A stretch of 64,000 nucleotides of DNA from Rhodospirillales bacterium (GCA_025359905.1 JANYDF010000118.1:1-64000), one strand, 5' to 3'. Shown: positions 40,771 through 50,600, numbered from the stretch's first letter. A program made the numbers and translations. The notes: a model not told the origin generated them from the letters alone.

Positions 40771-41982
40771 ATGAGCGGGCGCTGGCTCGCTATCCTGGGA
40801 ATCGGCGAGGACGGTGTCGAGGGGCTCGCCCCCTCGGCCCGCGCGCTGATTGCGCAGGCGGTGCTGGTGGTGGGCGGCGCGCGGCACCTTGGTCTGGCCG
40901 CGCCGCTGATCCACGGCGAGCCGCTGCCTTGGCCGTTACCATTGCAGGGCGCATTTCCGGCAATTTTGGCGCGGCGTGGTCAGCCGGTGGTGGTGCTGGC
41001 CTCGGGCGATCCATATTGCTACGGCATCGGCGGCACGCTGGCGGCCGTGGTGCCGGTGGCCGAAACGCTTTGTATTCCGGCCCGCTCGGCGTTCTCGCTG
41101 GCCTGCGCCCGGTTGGGCTGGGCAATGCAGGATGTGGCCACGGTGTCGCTCTGCGGCCACGACCCGGCGACGCTGCTGCCGCTGCTGCACCACCGCCGCC
41201 GCGTGCTGGTGCTGTCGGCGGACGAAACCACGCCGGGCGTCGTCTGCGCCCTGCTGCGCCGCCACGGCTTCGCCGGCTCCACCGTGCATGTGCTGGAAGC
41301 GCTCGGCGGCCCGCGCGAGCGCGTCCGCGCGGTGACGGCCGGTGCCGGGCCGCCCGAGGACGTGCAGCGGTTGAACCTGCTGGCGCTGGAACTGATCGCC
41401 GGACCGCAAGCCCGCGCCATTCCGCTGGCGCGCGGCCTGCCCGACCAGTTCTTCGAGCACGACGGCCAGATGACCAAGTCCGAGGTGCGCGCCGTCACGC
41501 TGGCCGCCCTGGCGCCATGCGCCGGTGAGACGCTGTGGGACATCGGCTGCGGCTCCGGCTCGATTGCCATCGAGTGGCTGCTGAGCCATCCGGCCAATCG
41601 CGCCATCGGCATCGAATCGCGCCCGGATCGCGCCGCGCGGGCGGCGCGCAATGCGCTGGCGCTCGGTGTTCCGCGCCTGGAATTGGTGATCGGCGACGCC
41701 CCGGCGGCGCTGGCCGGGCTGCCGCCGCCGGACAAGGTTTTCATCGGCGGCGGCGCGCAGGATGCGGGCGTCGTACAAGCCGCCTGGGCGGCGCTGCCCA
41801 GTGGCGGGCGGTTGGTGATCAATGCGGTGACCATCGAGACCGAGGCGCTGCTGTTCGCTGGACATGCCGCGCACGGCGGCATGCTCACGCGCCTGTCGGT
41901 GGACCGGCTGGATACGGTGGGCTCCATGCACGGCTTCCGCCCGGCGATGACGGTGACGCAGTGGGTTGCGGTGAAACCATGA
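40771..41982 (+). CDS. cobL: Precorrin-6Y C5,15-methyltransferase (decarboxylating)
   Basis: Fusion of CbiE-like and CbiT-like methylases that methylates C5 and C15 and decarboxylates the C12 acetate. 403 residues: N-terminal domain WLAILGIGEDGVEGLAPSAR with LASGDPYCYGIGGTL; C-terminal Rossmann methyltransferase from about residue 235 (FEHDGQMTKSEVRAVTLAAL, LWDIGCGSGSIAIEW, FIGGGAQDAG). The ATG at 40771 is chosen; an in-frame TTG at 40750 overlaps the divergent promoter. The cobE start overlaps its stop. Confidence 0.94.
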   Translation: MSGRWLAILGIGEDGVEGLAPSARALIAQAVLVVGGARHLGLAAPLIHGEPLPWPLPLQGAFPAILARRGQPVVVLASGDPYCYGIGGTLAAVVPVAETLCIPARSAFSLACARLGWAMQDVATVSLCGHDPATLLPLLHHRRRVLVLSADETTPGVVCALLRRHGFAGSTVHVLEALGGPRERVRAVTAGAGPPEDVQRLNLLALELIAGPQARAIPLARGLPDQFFEHDGQMTKSEVRAVTLAALAPCAGETLWDIGCGSGSIAIEWLLSHPANRAIGIESRPDRAARAARNALALGVPRLELVIGDAPAALAGLPPPDKVFIGGGAQDAGVVQAAWAALPSGGRLVINAVTIETEALLFAGHAAHGGMLTRLSVDRLDTVGSMHGFRPAMTVTQWVAVKP

Positions 41983-42362
41983 GCTTCGTCGTCGCCGGCA
42001 TCGGCTGCCGCAAGGACTGTCCGGCCGAGGATATTCTCGCCGTGGTGCAGCGCGCCTGCGGCGCCGCCGGGCGCGCCGCCGACGCGCTGGCCGCGCCGTC
42101 GTTCAAGGCCAGCGAGGCCGGATTGCAGGGGGCGGCGGCATCGCTCGGGCTGCGGTTGATCCTGGTCGAACCCGGCGCGCTGGCGGCAGCACAGCCGCGT
42201 TGCGTGACGTTTTCAGAGTTTGCCGCGCGCGCCGCCGGCGCCGCCGGCGCCGCATCGGTCGCCGAGGGCTGCGCGCTGGCCGCCGCAGGTCCGCAGGCGC
42301 GGCTGCTGCTGCCGAGACTGGCGGGCGCGCGGGCGACCTGCGCGCTGGCGGAGGCCGGTTGA
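41979..42362 (+). CDS. cobE: CobE / CbiG C-terminal domain protein
   Basis: A 127-residue protein with the CbiG C-terminal fold: [20 protein letters not shown] at the start, [20 protein letters not shown], then [20 protein letters not shown]. CobE is needed in the aerobic pathway, possibly assisting precorrin-5 processing or intermediate handling; its exact reaction is unresolved. It is Ala-rich, with a short GCCGCCGGCGCCGCC duplication near 42233. It overlaps cobL by four bases; 142 bp with a large palindrome separate it from cobM. Confidence 0.88.
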   Translation: MSFVVAGIGCRKDCPAEDILAVVQRACGAAGRAADALAAPSFKASEAGLQGAAASLGLRLILVEPGALAAAQPRCVTFSEFAARAAGAAGAASVAEGCALAAAGPQARLLLPRLAGARATCALAEAG

Positions 42363-42392
42363 TGTTGTTTCACATGGCAAATCGGGGCGCTG

Positions 42393-42476
42393 CACCCCTC
42401 CCCCAACCCCTCCCGCAAGGGGAGGGGGGCAGCATTCTTCTCCCCTCCCCTTGCGGGAGGGGCCGGGGGAGGGGTG
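42393..42476. repeat. Large palindromic repeat between cobE and cobM
   Basis: Two 35-bp arms, 42393-42427 and 42442-42476, match as reverse complements at 33 of 35 positions around a 14-nt loop. They are composed of CCCCTCCCC-type runs and TTGCGGGAGGGG. This is a REP/PU-type intergenic palindrome that would form a very stable RNA hairpin within the operon and could act as a processing or attenuation point. Confidence 0.85.
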
Positions 42477-42504
42477 GCTCAAGCACCCCGGCCAGGATCA
42501 CCCC

Positions 42505-43263
42505 ATGACCGTGCATTTCATCGGCGCCGGCCCAGGTGCGGCCGACCTCATCACCCTGCGCGGCCGCAACCTGCTGGCGGCCTGCCCCGTATGCCTCTAC
42601 GCCGGGTCCATCGTGCCCGCCGAACTGCTGGCGCATTGCCCGCCGGATGCCCGCATTGTCGATACCGCGCCGATGACGCTGGATCAGATCGAAGCGGAAT
42701 ACGTCGCCGCCGCCGCCGCCGGGCAGGACGTGGCGCGGCTGCATTCCGGCGATTTGTCGATCTACAGCGCGGTGGCCGAGCAGATTCGCCGGCTGGAAAA
42801 GCACGGCATCCCCTACACACTGACCCCCGGCGTGCCCGCCTTCGCCGCCGCCGCAGCAGCCCTCGGGCGGGAACTGACGGTGCCGGAAGTGGCGCAAAGC
42901 CTGGTGCTCACCCGCGTCTCCGGCCGGGCCTCGGCCATGCCGCCCGGCGAAACCCTGGCCGGGTTCGGCGCCACCGGGGCCACGCTGGCGGTGCATCTGG
43001 CGATCCACGCGCTGGAGCGGATCGTCACCGAACTCACGCCGTTGTATGGCGCCGATTGTCCGGTGGCGGTGGTGGTGCGGGCCAGTTGGCCGGACGAGCG
43101 CATCGTGCGCGGCACGCTGGAAACCATTGCGGCGCTGGTGGCCGAGGAACCCATCGAACGCACCGCACTGGTGTTCGTCGGCCGCACGCTGGCCGCCGAA
43201 GGTTTCCGCGATAGCGCGCTGTACGACCCGGATTACCGCCGCCGGTTCAGGGGCGGCGTATGA
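42505..43263 (+). CDS. cobM: Precorrin-4 C11-methyltransferase
   Basis: SAM-dependent methylation at C11, 252 residues. Motifs are [60 protein letters not shown] and [20 protein letters not shown], typical of CobM/CbiF. AGGA lies 9 bases upstream of the ATG at 42505. Its last 31 bp overlap the cbiD 3' end on the minus strand. Confidence 0.95.
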   Translation: MTVHFIGAGPGAADLITLRGRNLLAACPVCLYAGSIVPAELLAHCPPDARIVDTAPMTLDQIEAEYVAAAAAGQDVARLHSGDLSIYSAVAEQIRRLEKHGIPYTLTPGVPAFAAAAAALGRELTVPEVAQSLVLTRVSGRASAMPPGETLAGFGATGATLAVHLAIHALERIVTELTPLYGADCPVAVVVRASWPDERIVRGTLETIAALVAEEPIERTALVFVGRTLAAEGFRDSALYDPDYRRRFRGGV

Positions 43264-44324
43264 ACCGGCGCGAACCCGCAACGGCCAAGCAGCCCGCCCG
43301 CACGGTCGAACACGGCGATTTCCAGTTCGGTCTCGGCCGGGCGCAACGCCTCGGCGGCGACATTCCAGGCGGCCCGCGCCACCGCGTCACCGAGCGGGAA
43401 AATGCCGAACGCCTCCAGCACCGTGTTGGCGGCGGCGATGCGCGCCGCGTCCTCGCTGCTTGCTCCGGCCTCCAGCGCCAAGCTGGCAAGGGCGGCAAAA
43501 TCGGTCGCGCCGCGTTTGGAGTGCAAATCCAGGCGGCCCTGGGCCAATTTGGTCATCTTGGCCAAACCGCCCGCCACGGTCACGCGCCGCACCGGGTGGG
43601 CGCGCAGGTATTTCAGCATCCCGCCAACGAAATCGCCCATTTCGATCAGCGCCACCTCGGCCAGCCCATGCAGCGCCTGCACGGCGGCTTCGGTCGTGCT
43701 GCCGGTGCTGCCCGCGACGTGGTCCAGCCCCATCGCGCGTGCCACATCGATGCCGCGATGGATCGAATCGATCCAGGCGGCGCAGGAATACGGCACCACG
43801 ATGCCAGTGGTGCCCAGCACCGACAGCCCGCCGGCGATGCCGAGCCGCCCGTTCAGCGTGCGTTTGGCCAGTGCCTCGCCGTGCTCGATGCCAATTTCGA
43901 CAATCACGTCCGGGGTAGCGGCGATCTCGGCCAGCGCCGCGCGGATCATGGCGCGCGGCACCGGGTTGATGGCGGGTTCGCCGGGCGGCAGCGGCAGGCC
44001 GGGGCGGGTGATGGTGCCGACGCCGGTACCGGCGCGGAACTGCACGCCGGTGCCGGGTTCGCCGTGGCGGACACGTGCGCGCACCAGCGCGCCATGCGTC
44101 ACATCGGGGTCGTCGCCCGCGTCCTTCACCACGCCAGCGGTGGCGGCATCGGCGGTCAGCGCCGTTTCGGCCAGCGCGAACGCGACCCGTTCGCCGCGCG
44201 GCAGCGTGATTTCAACGGGATCGGGAAAGCCATGGCCGCACAGCGCCGCGTAAGCGGCCTTGGCGGCAGCGGTAGCGCAGGCGCCGGTGGTCCAGCCTCG
44301 GCGCAACGGACGGTCTTGCTCCAC
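43233..44324 (-). CDS. cbiD: Cobalt-precorrin-5B (C1)-methyltransferase (CbiD type)
   Basis: CbiD is the C1-methylase best known from the anaerobic pathway. The product (363 residues from GTG 44324) has [60 protein letters not shown] and GNxGxxxE-like [17 protein letters not shown]. The longer open frame upstream is not homologous, so the start is an estimate. In this aerobic gene set no CobF (the aerobic C1-methylase) is seen, so CbiD probably fills that step. It overlaps cobM convergently by 31 bp and is divergent from cobA by about 50 bp. Confidence 0.9.
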   Translation of the reverse strand: MEQDRPLRRGWTTGACATAAAKAAYAALCGHGFPDPVEITLPRGERVAFALAETALTADAATAGVVKDAGDDPDVTHGALVRARVRHGEPGTGVQFRAGTGVGTITRPGLPLPPGEPAINPVPRAMIRAALAEIAATPDVIVEIGIEHGEALAKRTLNGRLGIAGGLSVLGTTGIVVPYSCAAWIDSIHRGIDVARAMGLDHVAGSTGSTTEAAVQALHGLAEVALIEMGDFVGGMLKYLRAHPVRRVTVAGGLAKMTKLAQGRLDLHSKRGATDFAALASLALEAGASSEDAARIAAANTVLEAFGIFPLGDAVARAAWNVAAEALRPAETELEIAVFDRAGGLLGRCGFAPVHTPPLNRRR

Positions 44325-44374
44325 GCCGCTGCTTCTAGGCGGCCCGCGCGGTTGTGTCACGGCGGAGAACGCGG

Positions 44375-45205
44375 ATGAGCGGGGCGGCGACGGCGCTGTT
44401 CGATCAATTGCCCGAATTGCAGCCGGGGCATGTGTGGCTGGCGGGGGCCGGGCCGGGCGATCCGGGCCTGCTGACGCTGCACGCGCTGTCCGGTCTGCAA
44501 CAGGCCGACGCGATCGTGCACGACGCGCTGGTGCATCCGCGTATTCTGGGCCTCGGCCGGGCCGACGCCGAACGCATTTTCGCCGGCAAACGCGGCGGCA
44601 AGCCATCGACCGAGCAGGCCGACATCACCGCCACACTGGTCGCCCTGGCGCGCGCCGGGCGGCGGGTGCTGCGGTTGAAGGGCGGCGATCCGTACGTGTT
44701 TGGGCGCGGCGGCGAGGAAGCCCTGGTGTTGGCCGAGCAGGGCATTCCGTTCCGCGTCATCCCCGGCATCACCGCTGGCATTGGCGGACTGGCGGCGGCG
44801 CTGATCCCGGCGACGCAACGCGGCATCAATCAGGCGGTGGTGTTCGCCACCGGCCACGGCGCCGAGGAAGGCGAGGGCGCCGGCGGCGCGGTGGATTGGC
44901 ACGCGCTGGCCCGGCTCGGGCAGCCCATCGTGATCTACATGGCGATCACCCATGTTGCCGCCATTGCCCGCGCGCTGCGCGAGGGCGGCCTGGCGGCGGC
45001 CACGCCAGCGGCGGTGATTGCCTCGGCAACCACGCCGAAGCAGCGGGTGCTGATCACCACGCTCGGCGAACTGCCCGAGGCGCTGGCCGCATCCGGGATT
45101 GGCACGCCGGCACTGGTGGTGGTCGGCGGCATCGTGACGATGCGGGCCAAGTTGCTGGAGTTGCTGCCGGAACTGGAGGAATTAGCCCAGTGGCGCGCGG
45201 TCTGA
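44375..45205 (+). CDS. cobA: Uroporphyrinogen-III C-methyltransferase
   Basis: SUMT: methylates uroporphyrinogen III at C2 and C7 to precorrin-2, the branch point to cobalamin (and sirohaem). 276 residues: VWLAGAGPGDPGLLTLHALS, VLRLKGGDPYVFGRGGEEAL and VIPGITAGIGGLAAALIPAT are the classic motifs. The start is ATG 44375; a GTG at 44354 is possible. The GTG start of cobB lies inside its last codons. Confidence 0.95.
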   Translation: MSGAATALFDQLPELQPGHVWLAGAGPGDPGLLTLHALSGLQQADAIVHDALVHPRILGLGRADAERIFAGKRGGKPSTEQADITATLVALARAGRRVLRLKGGDPYVFGRGGEEALVLAEQGIPFRVIPGITAGIGGLAAALIPATQRGINQAVVFATGHGAEEGEGAGGAVDWHALARLGQPIVIYMAITHVAAIARALREGGLAAATPAAVIASATTPKQRVLITTLGELPEALAASGIGTPALVVVGGIVTMRAKLLELLPELEELAQWRAV

Positions 45206-46614
45206 TGATCGGCGCTCAGCGCGGTCTGATCATCGGCGCTCCGCGCGGCCCTATTATCGGCGCTCCGCGCGGCCCTATTATCGGCGCTCCGCGTGGCCTT
45301 ATTATCGGCGCTCCGCGCTCTGGCAGCGGCAAGACCACGCTGACGCTGGCGCTGCTGGCGGCGTTGCGGCGGCGCGGGTTGCGGGTGCGGGCGGGCAAGT
45401 CGGGGCCGGACTACATCGACCCGGCATTTCACGCCGCCGCCACCGGTGCCGCCTGCCCCAATCTGGATAGCTGGGCGATGGCTCCGGGTCAGCTTGACAC
45501 GGTGCTGGCCGGTTTGGCGCATGATGCCGATATTGTGCTGATCGAATCGGCCATGGGCCTGTTCGACGGCGTGGCCGCCGGGGCCGGGCGCAGCGGGGCG
45601 GCGGCCGATCTGGCGGCGCGCTTCGGCTTGCCGGTGCTGCTGGTGCTCGACGTCTCCGGCCAGTCGCAAACCGCCGCCGCTGTGGCGCGCGGCTTCATGG
45701 CGCACGATCCTGCGGTGCAAATGGCGGGCGTGGTGCTGAACCGGGTCGGCAGCGACCGGCACCGCAGCGGCATTGCCGCCGCCATGGCCGCCTTGCCGTT
45801 GCCGGTGCTCGGCAGCGTGCCGCGCGACGCCAGCGTGGCATTGCCCGAGCGGCATCTGGGGCTGGTGCAAGCAGGCGAGCACGGCGCACTGGCGGCGCTG
45901 TTCGACCGGCTGGCCGATCTGGCCGAGCGCACGCTGGACATCGGCGCCATCCTGTCCGCCGCCGCGCCGATCCGGGCGGACGCCTCGGCGGCGGCCTTCG
46001 TTCCGCCGCCCGGCCAGCGCATCGCACTGGCCAGCGATGCCGCGTTCAGCTTCGTCTACGCGCATGTGCTGGACGGCTGGCGCGCCGCCGGGGCGGATAT
46101 TGTGCCGTTCTCGCCGCTGGCCGATGCCGCGCCGCCGCAGGATTGCGACGCCGTGTGGCTGCCCGGCGGCTATCCCGAGTTGCACGCCGCCGCGCTGGCC
46201 AATGCCGCGACGTTCCGCGACGGTCTGCGCTGCTTCGCCGAAACCCGTCCGGTGCACGGCGAGTGCGGCGGCCACATGGTGCTGGGCGAGACGTTGCAGG
46301 ACGCCGATGGCGTAACGCATCCCATGCTCGGCCTGCTCGGCCATAGCACCAGCTTCGCCAAACGCAAGCTGCATCTGGGCTACCGGCAGGCCGTGCTGCT
46401 CGGCGACTGCGCCATCGGCCGGGCCGGGGCGGTGCTGCGCGGCCACGAATTCCACTACGCCAGCACCACCGCGCCCGGCGGCGACGCGCCGCTGGCCACG
46501 CTGACCGATGCGTTGGGCAACGACCTTGGCCCGGCGGGCGGGCGGCGCGGCCGGGTCAGCGGCTCGTTCTTTCACGCCATCGCCAGTCTCGATCCCATTG
46601 GAGAGCATTCGTGA
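45190..46614 (+). CDS. cobB: Cobyrinic acid a,c-diamide synthase with repeated N-terminal strand
   Basis: ATP/glutamine-dependent amidation of the a and c side chains of hydrogenobyrinic acid. 474 residues from GTG 45190, overlapping cobA by 16 bp. The family N-terminus (RGLIIGAPRSGSGKTT) is here extended because an 8-residue unit (I-I-G-A-P-R-G-x) is repeated about four times before the true Walker A loop SGSGKT. After it come KSGPDYIDPAFHAAATG, LIESAMGLFDGVAAGAG, and a GATase domain with the nucleophile Cys in HGECGGHMVLGE and HEFHYAST. The cobT start overlaps its stop. Whether the extra residues affect folding is unknown. Confidence 0.93.
   Translation: MARGLMIGAQRGLIIGAPRGPIIGAPRGPIIGAPRGLIIGAPRSGSGKTTLTLALLAALRRRGLRVRAGKSGPDYIDPAFHAAATGAACPNLDSWAMAPGQLDTVLAGLAHDADIVLIESAMGLFDGVAAGAGRSGAAADLAARFGLPVLLVLDVSGQSQTAAAVARGFMAHDPAVQMAGVVLNRVGSDRHRSGIAAAMAALPLPVLGSVPRDASVALPERHLGLVQAGEHGALAALFDRLADLAERTLDIGAILSAAAPIRADASAAAFVPPPGQRIALASDAAFSFVYAHVLDGWRAAGADIVPFSPLADAAPPQDCDAVWLPGGYPELHAAALANAATFRDGLRCFAETRPVHGECGGHMVLGETLQDADGVTHPMLGLLGHSTSFAKRKLHLGYRQAVLLGDCAIGRAGAVLRGHEFHYASTTAPGGDAPLATLTDALGNDLGPAGGRRGRVSGSFFHAIASLDPIGEHS
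45205..45318 (+). repeat. 24-bp in-frame tandem repeat at the 5' end of cobB
   Basis: Four full units (45205-45228, 45229-45252, 45253-45276, 45277-45300) of the type ATTATCGGCGCTCCGCGCGG plus CCT, and a fifth partial unit running into the Walker A codons. Units differ at only a few bases; the two central ones are identical from the third base on. Each unit is 8 codons, so gain or loss leaves the frame intact. Confidence 0.93.
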
Positions 46615-47627
46615 GCCAGTTCAACAGCCTCGCCGCTTTGGCCGCCGCCTGCGCCAGCCTTCCGGCGGGCGACGAAGCCGCCGCCGCCGCCGTGCGCGAG
46701 CGGCAGGCGCAACTGACCAAACCGGCCGGCAGCCTGGGGCAACTGGAGGATCTGGCGGCGTGGCTGGCGCGCTGGCAGCGCCGGGCGATGCCGGTGCTGG
46801 AGCGCGTCGATGTGCTGGTGTTCGCCGGGAATCACGGCGTGGTGGCGCACGGCGTCTCGCCGTTTCCGCCCGGCGTCACGGTGCAGATGGTCGCCAACTT
46901 CGCCCATGGCGGGGCCGCGATCAACCAACTGGCCGCCAACGCGGGGGCCACGCTCAAGGTGATCGCGCTCGACCTCGACCGCCCGACACGGGATTTGTCG
47001 GTGGAGCCGGCGCTGAGCGAGGCGGACTTCCTGGCCGCCGTGTCGGCCGGATACGCGGCGGTGCCGCCGGACTGCCATTTGCTCGCGCTCGGCGAAATGG
47101 GCATCGGCAACACCACGGCGGCGGCGGCGGTGGCGGCGTCGCTGTTCGGCGGCGATGGCGCGCGCTGGGCCGGGCGCGGCACTGGGCTCGACGATGCCGG
47201 GCTGGCGCGCAAATGCCGGGTGATCGATGCGGCCCTCGCCCGCCACGCGGCGGTGCGCTGTGATGCGCTGGCCACGGCGATGGCGTTGGGCGGGCGCGAA
47301 CTGGCGGCGATATTCGGCGCGGCGCTGGCGGCAAGGCTGCATGGCGTGCCGGTGCTGCTCGACGGCTTTGTGTGCACCGCCGCCGCCGCTCCGTTGTTCT
47401 TGCTCGCGCCGGGCGGTCTGGACCATGCCCGCGTCGCGCATGTGTCGGCCGAGGCTGGGCACCGCGCGCTGGTGGCAGCCCTCGGTCAAACCGCGCTGCT
47501 CGATCTGGGGATGCGGTTGGGCGAGGCGTCGGGTGCGGCGCTGGCGATTCCCATCGTGCGCGCGGCGCTCGCCTGTCATCGCGGCATGGCGACGTTCGCC
47601 GAGGCGGCGGTCAGCGGCAAGGCGTAA
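46611..47627 (+). CDS. cobT: Nicotinate-nucleotide-dimethylbenzimidazole phosphoribosyltransferase
   Basis: Activates dimethylbenzimidazole to alpha-ribazole phosphate for the lower loop (Salmonella-type naming; CobU in Pseudomonas naming). 338 residues from GTG 46611. Motifs are FAGNHGVVAHGVSPFPPGVT, ALGEMGIGNTTAAAAVAASL, GRGTGLDDAGLARKC, and the C-terminal catalytic Glu region GMRLGEASGAALAIPIVRAA. It overlaps cobB by four bases; cobS follows after 21 bp. Confidence 0.95.
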   Translation: MSQFNSLAALAAACASLPAGDEAAAAAVRERQAQLTKPAGSLGQLEDLAAWLARWQRRAMPVLERVDVLVFAGNHGVVAHGVSPFPPGVTVQMVANFAHGGAAINQLAANAGATLKVIALDLDRPTRDLSVEPALSEADFLAAVSAGYAAVPPDCHLLALGEMGIGNTTAAAAVAASLFGGDGARWAGRGTGLDDAGLARKCRVIDAALARHAAVRCDALATAMALGGRELAAIFGAALAARLHGVPVLLDGFVCTAAAAPLFLLAPGGLDHARVAHVSAEAGHRALVAALGQTALLDLGMRLGEASGAALAIPIVRAALACHRGMATFAEAAVSGKA

Positions 47628-47648
47628 GTCTCCGGGGGGCCTAACCCA

Positions 47649-48392
47649 ATGCGCGGCGAGCTCGCCGCCGCCTTGATGCTGCTGACCCGCTTGCCGGTGG
47701 GCTGGCTGGCGCGCGGGCCAGTTCTATTCGCTAACAGCGTATGGGCCTACCCGGTGGCCGGGGCGGTGGTGGGCGGATTGGCGGCAGCGGTGTACGCCGC
47801 GTGCCACGCGCTCGGCATGCCGCCTGCGCTTGCTGCGGTATGGGCGCTCGGCGCGGGCGTACTGGCGACCGGCGGCTTTCACGAGGACGGGCTGGCCGAT
47901 ACCGCCGACGGGCTTGGCGGCGGGCGCACCCGCGAGCGCAAGCTGGAGATCATGCGCGACAGCCGCATCGGCAGTTATGGCGCGCTGGCGTTGCTGCTGA
48001 GCATGGCGGCGCGTGGCGCGGCGCTGGCGGCCATCGCGCAGCCCTGGCGGGTGGCGGCGGCGATGATCGCGGCGGCGGCGCTTGGTCGCGGGGCGATCAT
48101 CGTGGTGTTGCTGGCCACCGGCCCGGCGCGGCCGGATGGGTTGGCGGCGGCATTGCGCGACCTGCCTACCGGGCGGGCGGCGCTCGGGTTGGCGTTGCCC
48201 ACCATTGCCGCATTGTTGTTGCTGCCGGCATTGGCTGCCCTGGCCGCAATCGGCGGCGCGTTGCTCGCAGCCCTGCTGCTGGCGTTTGCCGCACGCCGCC
48301 AATTGGGCGGCTACACCGGCGACGTGCTGGGAGCTGCGGCCGTGGCCGCCGAGTGCGCGGCGCTGTCGCTGCTGACCGGCTTTACACGGTAA
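47649..48392 (+). CDS. cobS: Adenosylcobinamide-GDP ribazoletransferase (cobalamin synthase)
   Basis: Integral membrane enzyme that joins adenosylcobinamide-GDP and alpha-ribazole (phosphate). 247 residues with about six hydrophobic segments: [18 protein letters not shown] at the N-terminus, the conserved metal/substrate motif [20 protein letters not shown], and [20 protein letters not shown]. It completes the plus-strand nucleotide-loop genes. The cobC gene overlaps its last 11 bp on the other strand. Confidence 0.94.
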   Translation: MRGELAAALMLLTRLPVGWLARGPVLFANSVWAYPVAGAVVGGLAAAVYAACHALGMPPALAAVWALGAGVLATGGFHEDGLADTADGLGGGRTRERKLEIMRDSRIGSYGALALLLSMAARGAALAAIAQPWRVAAAMIAAAALGRGAIIVVLLATGPARPDGLAAALRDLPTGRAALGLALPTIAALLLLPALAALAAIGGALLAALLLAFAARRQLGGYTGDVLGAAAVAAECAALSLLTGFTR

Positions 48393-48891
48393 ACGCCTGC
48401 ACCGAGCCAATCGGCGGGGCCTGCGCCAGCAGATCGGGCGCCTCGCCGCGCAGCAGCGCCGCCAGCAAGCGCAGCGGGCCGCCATGCGAGACCACCGCGC
48501 AATCGGCGTTTTCGGCCAAAATCGCCCGATGCATGTCGCGCACCCTGGCCAGCAACTGCGCCCCGCTCTCGCCGCCGGGCGGTGCAAAGCCCAGCGGGTC
48601 GGCGGCCCAGCGGTCCAGCGCCTCACGCGGCACGCCGTCCCAGGTGACACCTTCCCAGGCGCCGAAATCCAGTTCCAGCAAACGGGTATCGTGGCGCACC
48701 GGCAGACCGCTCGCCTCGGCGACCATGCGGCAGCGCAGCGCCGGGCTGCTCCAGGCCAGCGTCAAATTGAGCGCGGCCAGTTGCGCGCCGATCCGCACCG
48801 CATCCGTCGTCCGCACGGTCAGATCGAGCCGCCCGTAACACACGCCGGGGGGAATATCGGGCGGCGGATGGCGAACCAGCACGACTTGCAT
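48382..48891 (-). CDS. cobC: Alpha-ribazole phosphatase-like histidine phosphatase
   Basis: A 169-residue phosphoglycerate-mutase-superfamily protein. Its position beside cobS suggests that it removes the 5'-phosphate from alpha-ribazole phosphate or adenosylcobalamin phosphate. The catalytic loop is [20 protein letters not shown], i.e. RHP in place of the common RHG, then [20 protein letters not shown], and the second His in [16 protein letters not shown]. The ATG at 48891 places the active site at residue 8. It convergently overlaps cobS by 11 bp. Substrate assignment rests on context. Confidence 0.85.
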   Translation of the reverse strand: MQVVLVRHPPPDIPPGVCYGRLDLTVRTTDAVRIGAQLAALNLTLAWSSPALRCRMVAEASGLPVRHDTRLLELDFGAWEGVTWDGVPREALDRWAADPLGFAPPGGESGAQLLARVRDMHRAILAENADCAVVSHGGPLRLLAALLRGEAPDLLAQAPPIGSVQAFTV

Positions 48892-49061
48892 GGCCCACAG
48901 ACTAGCTTCCAGCCGCATGGCCCGGCCAGAGACCAGATTGCCCGGATAATCTCGCTTACGAGGCTATAGCGCCCGCCGGAATGCCCAGCTAAGGTCAGAC
49001 AAACCCGGGCGGATCGGCCTTTAGGCCGCGCAGACCGGAGCATAAGGGGAGACGCGGCCAG

Positions 49062-50600
49062 GTGAGCTGGACGGCGGCGCAACAGCGTCCGGGCGGGGCC
49101 GCCACGGCACCCCCAATTTTGGAAATGCGCGGCATTGCCAAACGCTTCGGCGCCACCCAGGCGCTGGACGATGTGTCGCTGACGCTGCGCGCGGGCGAAA
49201 TCCATGCGCTACTCGGCGAGAACGGCGCCGGCAAGTCCACGCTGATCAAGATCATGACCGGGGTATACCAGCCGGATCGCGGTGAAATTCTGCTGTCCGG
49301 CCAACCGATCGCTATCGGCAGCGCCGCCGAGGCGCAGCGCCATGGCATCGCGGCGATCTATCAGGAACCGTTGCTGTTTCCTGATTTGAACGTCGCCGAG
49401 AACATCTTCGTCAGCCATCAGAATCGCGGCGTCGTGACCAACTGGCGCAAGATGTTCCGCGAGGCCGAAGCTATCCTGGCCACGCTCGGCGTGACCCTGG
49501 ACGTGCGCAGTCCGGCGCGCGGGCTGACGCTGGCGGCGCAGCAATCGGTGGAAATCGCCAAGGCGATTTCGCTGAACGTGCGTGTGCTGATCATGGACGA
49601 ACCCACCGCCTCGCTCTCGGCGCACGAGGTCGGCCAGTTGTTCCGGCTGGTGCGCGACCTGCGCGATCAGGGCGTGGCGATCCTGTTCGTCAGCCACCGC
49701 ATGGAGGAGGTGTTCCAGATCGCCGACTCCGTCACGGTGTTCCGCGACGGCCGCCTGATCTCCACCCGCCCGGCCGCCGAGGTGTCTCCGCAGAGTGCGA
49801 TTGCCGACATGGTGGGCCGCGAGATGGGGCTGTTCCAGCGCCGCGCGCCCGCGCCAAAGGGCGAGAAATTGCTGTCGGTGCAGGGGCTTGGCCGCACCGG
49901 CGTGTTTTCCGATGTGTCGTTCGACCTGCATCGCGGCGAGGTGCTGGGCTTTGCCGGGCTGATCGGGGCTGGGCGCACCGATATCGGACTGGCACTGTTC
50001 GGCATCGAACCGGCCACCGCCGGTCAAATCGTGTTGAACGGCAAAACCGAGACGATCCGCTCGCCGCGTCAGGCCATGTCGCTCGGGGTCGCTTATGTGT
50101 CGGAGGACCGGCGGCAGCTCGGCTTGTCGCTGCCGATGTCGATTTCGGCCAACATCTCGCTGCCGGTGCTGTCGCGCTACCTGACACGCCTGGGGCTGAT
50201 CCGCACCAGCCAGGAACGCGACACGGCGGAGGGCTTCCGCAAGCGGCTGTCGATCCGCACGCCCAATGTGGAATTGCCGGTGGCCAAGCTGTCGGGCGGC
50301 AATCAGCAAAAGGTGATGCTGAGCAAGTGGCTGAACACCCACCCGGCGCTGCTGATCCTTGATGAACCGACGCGCGGCATCGATGTCGGCGCCAAGGCCG
50401 AAGTGCACGCCATGATCGGCGAACTGGCCGCCGAGGGCATTGGCATCATTCTGATATCGTCTGACCTGCCGGAAGTATTGGCGATGAGTGACCGGGTGCT
50501 GGTGATGCGCGAAGGCCGCCAGATGGCGATTCTGGACGGCGGCGCCGCCACCTCGCAAACCGTGATGACCGCCGCAATGGGCCAGGAGTTCGCCGCATGA
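49062..50600 (+). CDS. Sugar ABC transporter ATP-binding protein (RbsA/RhaT type)
   Basis: Double-cassette ATPase of a CUT2-type importer, 512 residues from GTG 49062. Cassette 1 has Walker [21 protein letters not shown] and Walker [19 protein letters not shown]. The second cassette, as usual in the family, has a degenerate Walker A ([15 protein letters not shown]) but an intact signature [16 protein letters not shown] and [20 protein letters not shown]. The gene heads an ATPase-permease-permease-binding protein operon. The order and the binding protein resemble rhamnose (RhaSTPQ) or AI-2 (Lsr) importers. Confidence 0.92.
   Translation: MSWTAAQQRPGGAATAPPILEMRGIAKRFGATQALDDVSLTLRAGEIHALLGENGAGKSTLIKIMTGVYQPDRGEILLSGQPIAIGSAAEAQRHGIAAIYQEPLLFPDLNVAENIFVSHQNRGVVTNWRKMFREAEAILATLGVTLDVRSPARGLTLAAQQSVEIAKAISLNVRVLIMDEPTASLSAHEVGQLFRLVRDLRDQGVAILFVSHRMEEVFQIADSVTVFRDGRLISTRPAAEVSPQSAIADMVGREMGLFQRRAPAPKGEKLLSVQGLGRTGVFSDVSFDLHRGEVLGFAGLIGAGRTDIGLALFGIEPATAGQIVLNGKTETIRSPRQAMSLGVAYVSEDRRQLGLSLPMSISANISLPVLSRYLTRLGLIRTSQERDTAEGFRKRLSIRTPNVELPVAKLSGGNQQKVMLSKWLNTHPALLILDEPTRGIDVGAKAEVHAMIGELAAEGIGIILISSDLPEVLAMSDRVLVMREGRQMAILDGGAATSQTVMTAAMGQEFAA

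Noticed and set aside
44325-44606. 94-residue N-terminal extension of CbiD
   Set aside because: It is Arg/Ala-rich antisense of cobA and absent from CbiD proteins, which begin close to the [10 protein letters not shown] motif.
45205-45318. Possible CRISPR-like array
   Set aside because: The units are directly adjacent with no spacers and are in frame with CobB; it is a coding minisatellite.
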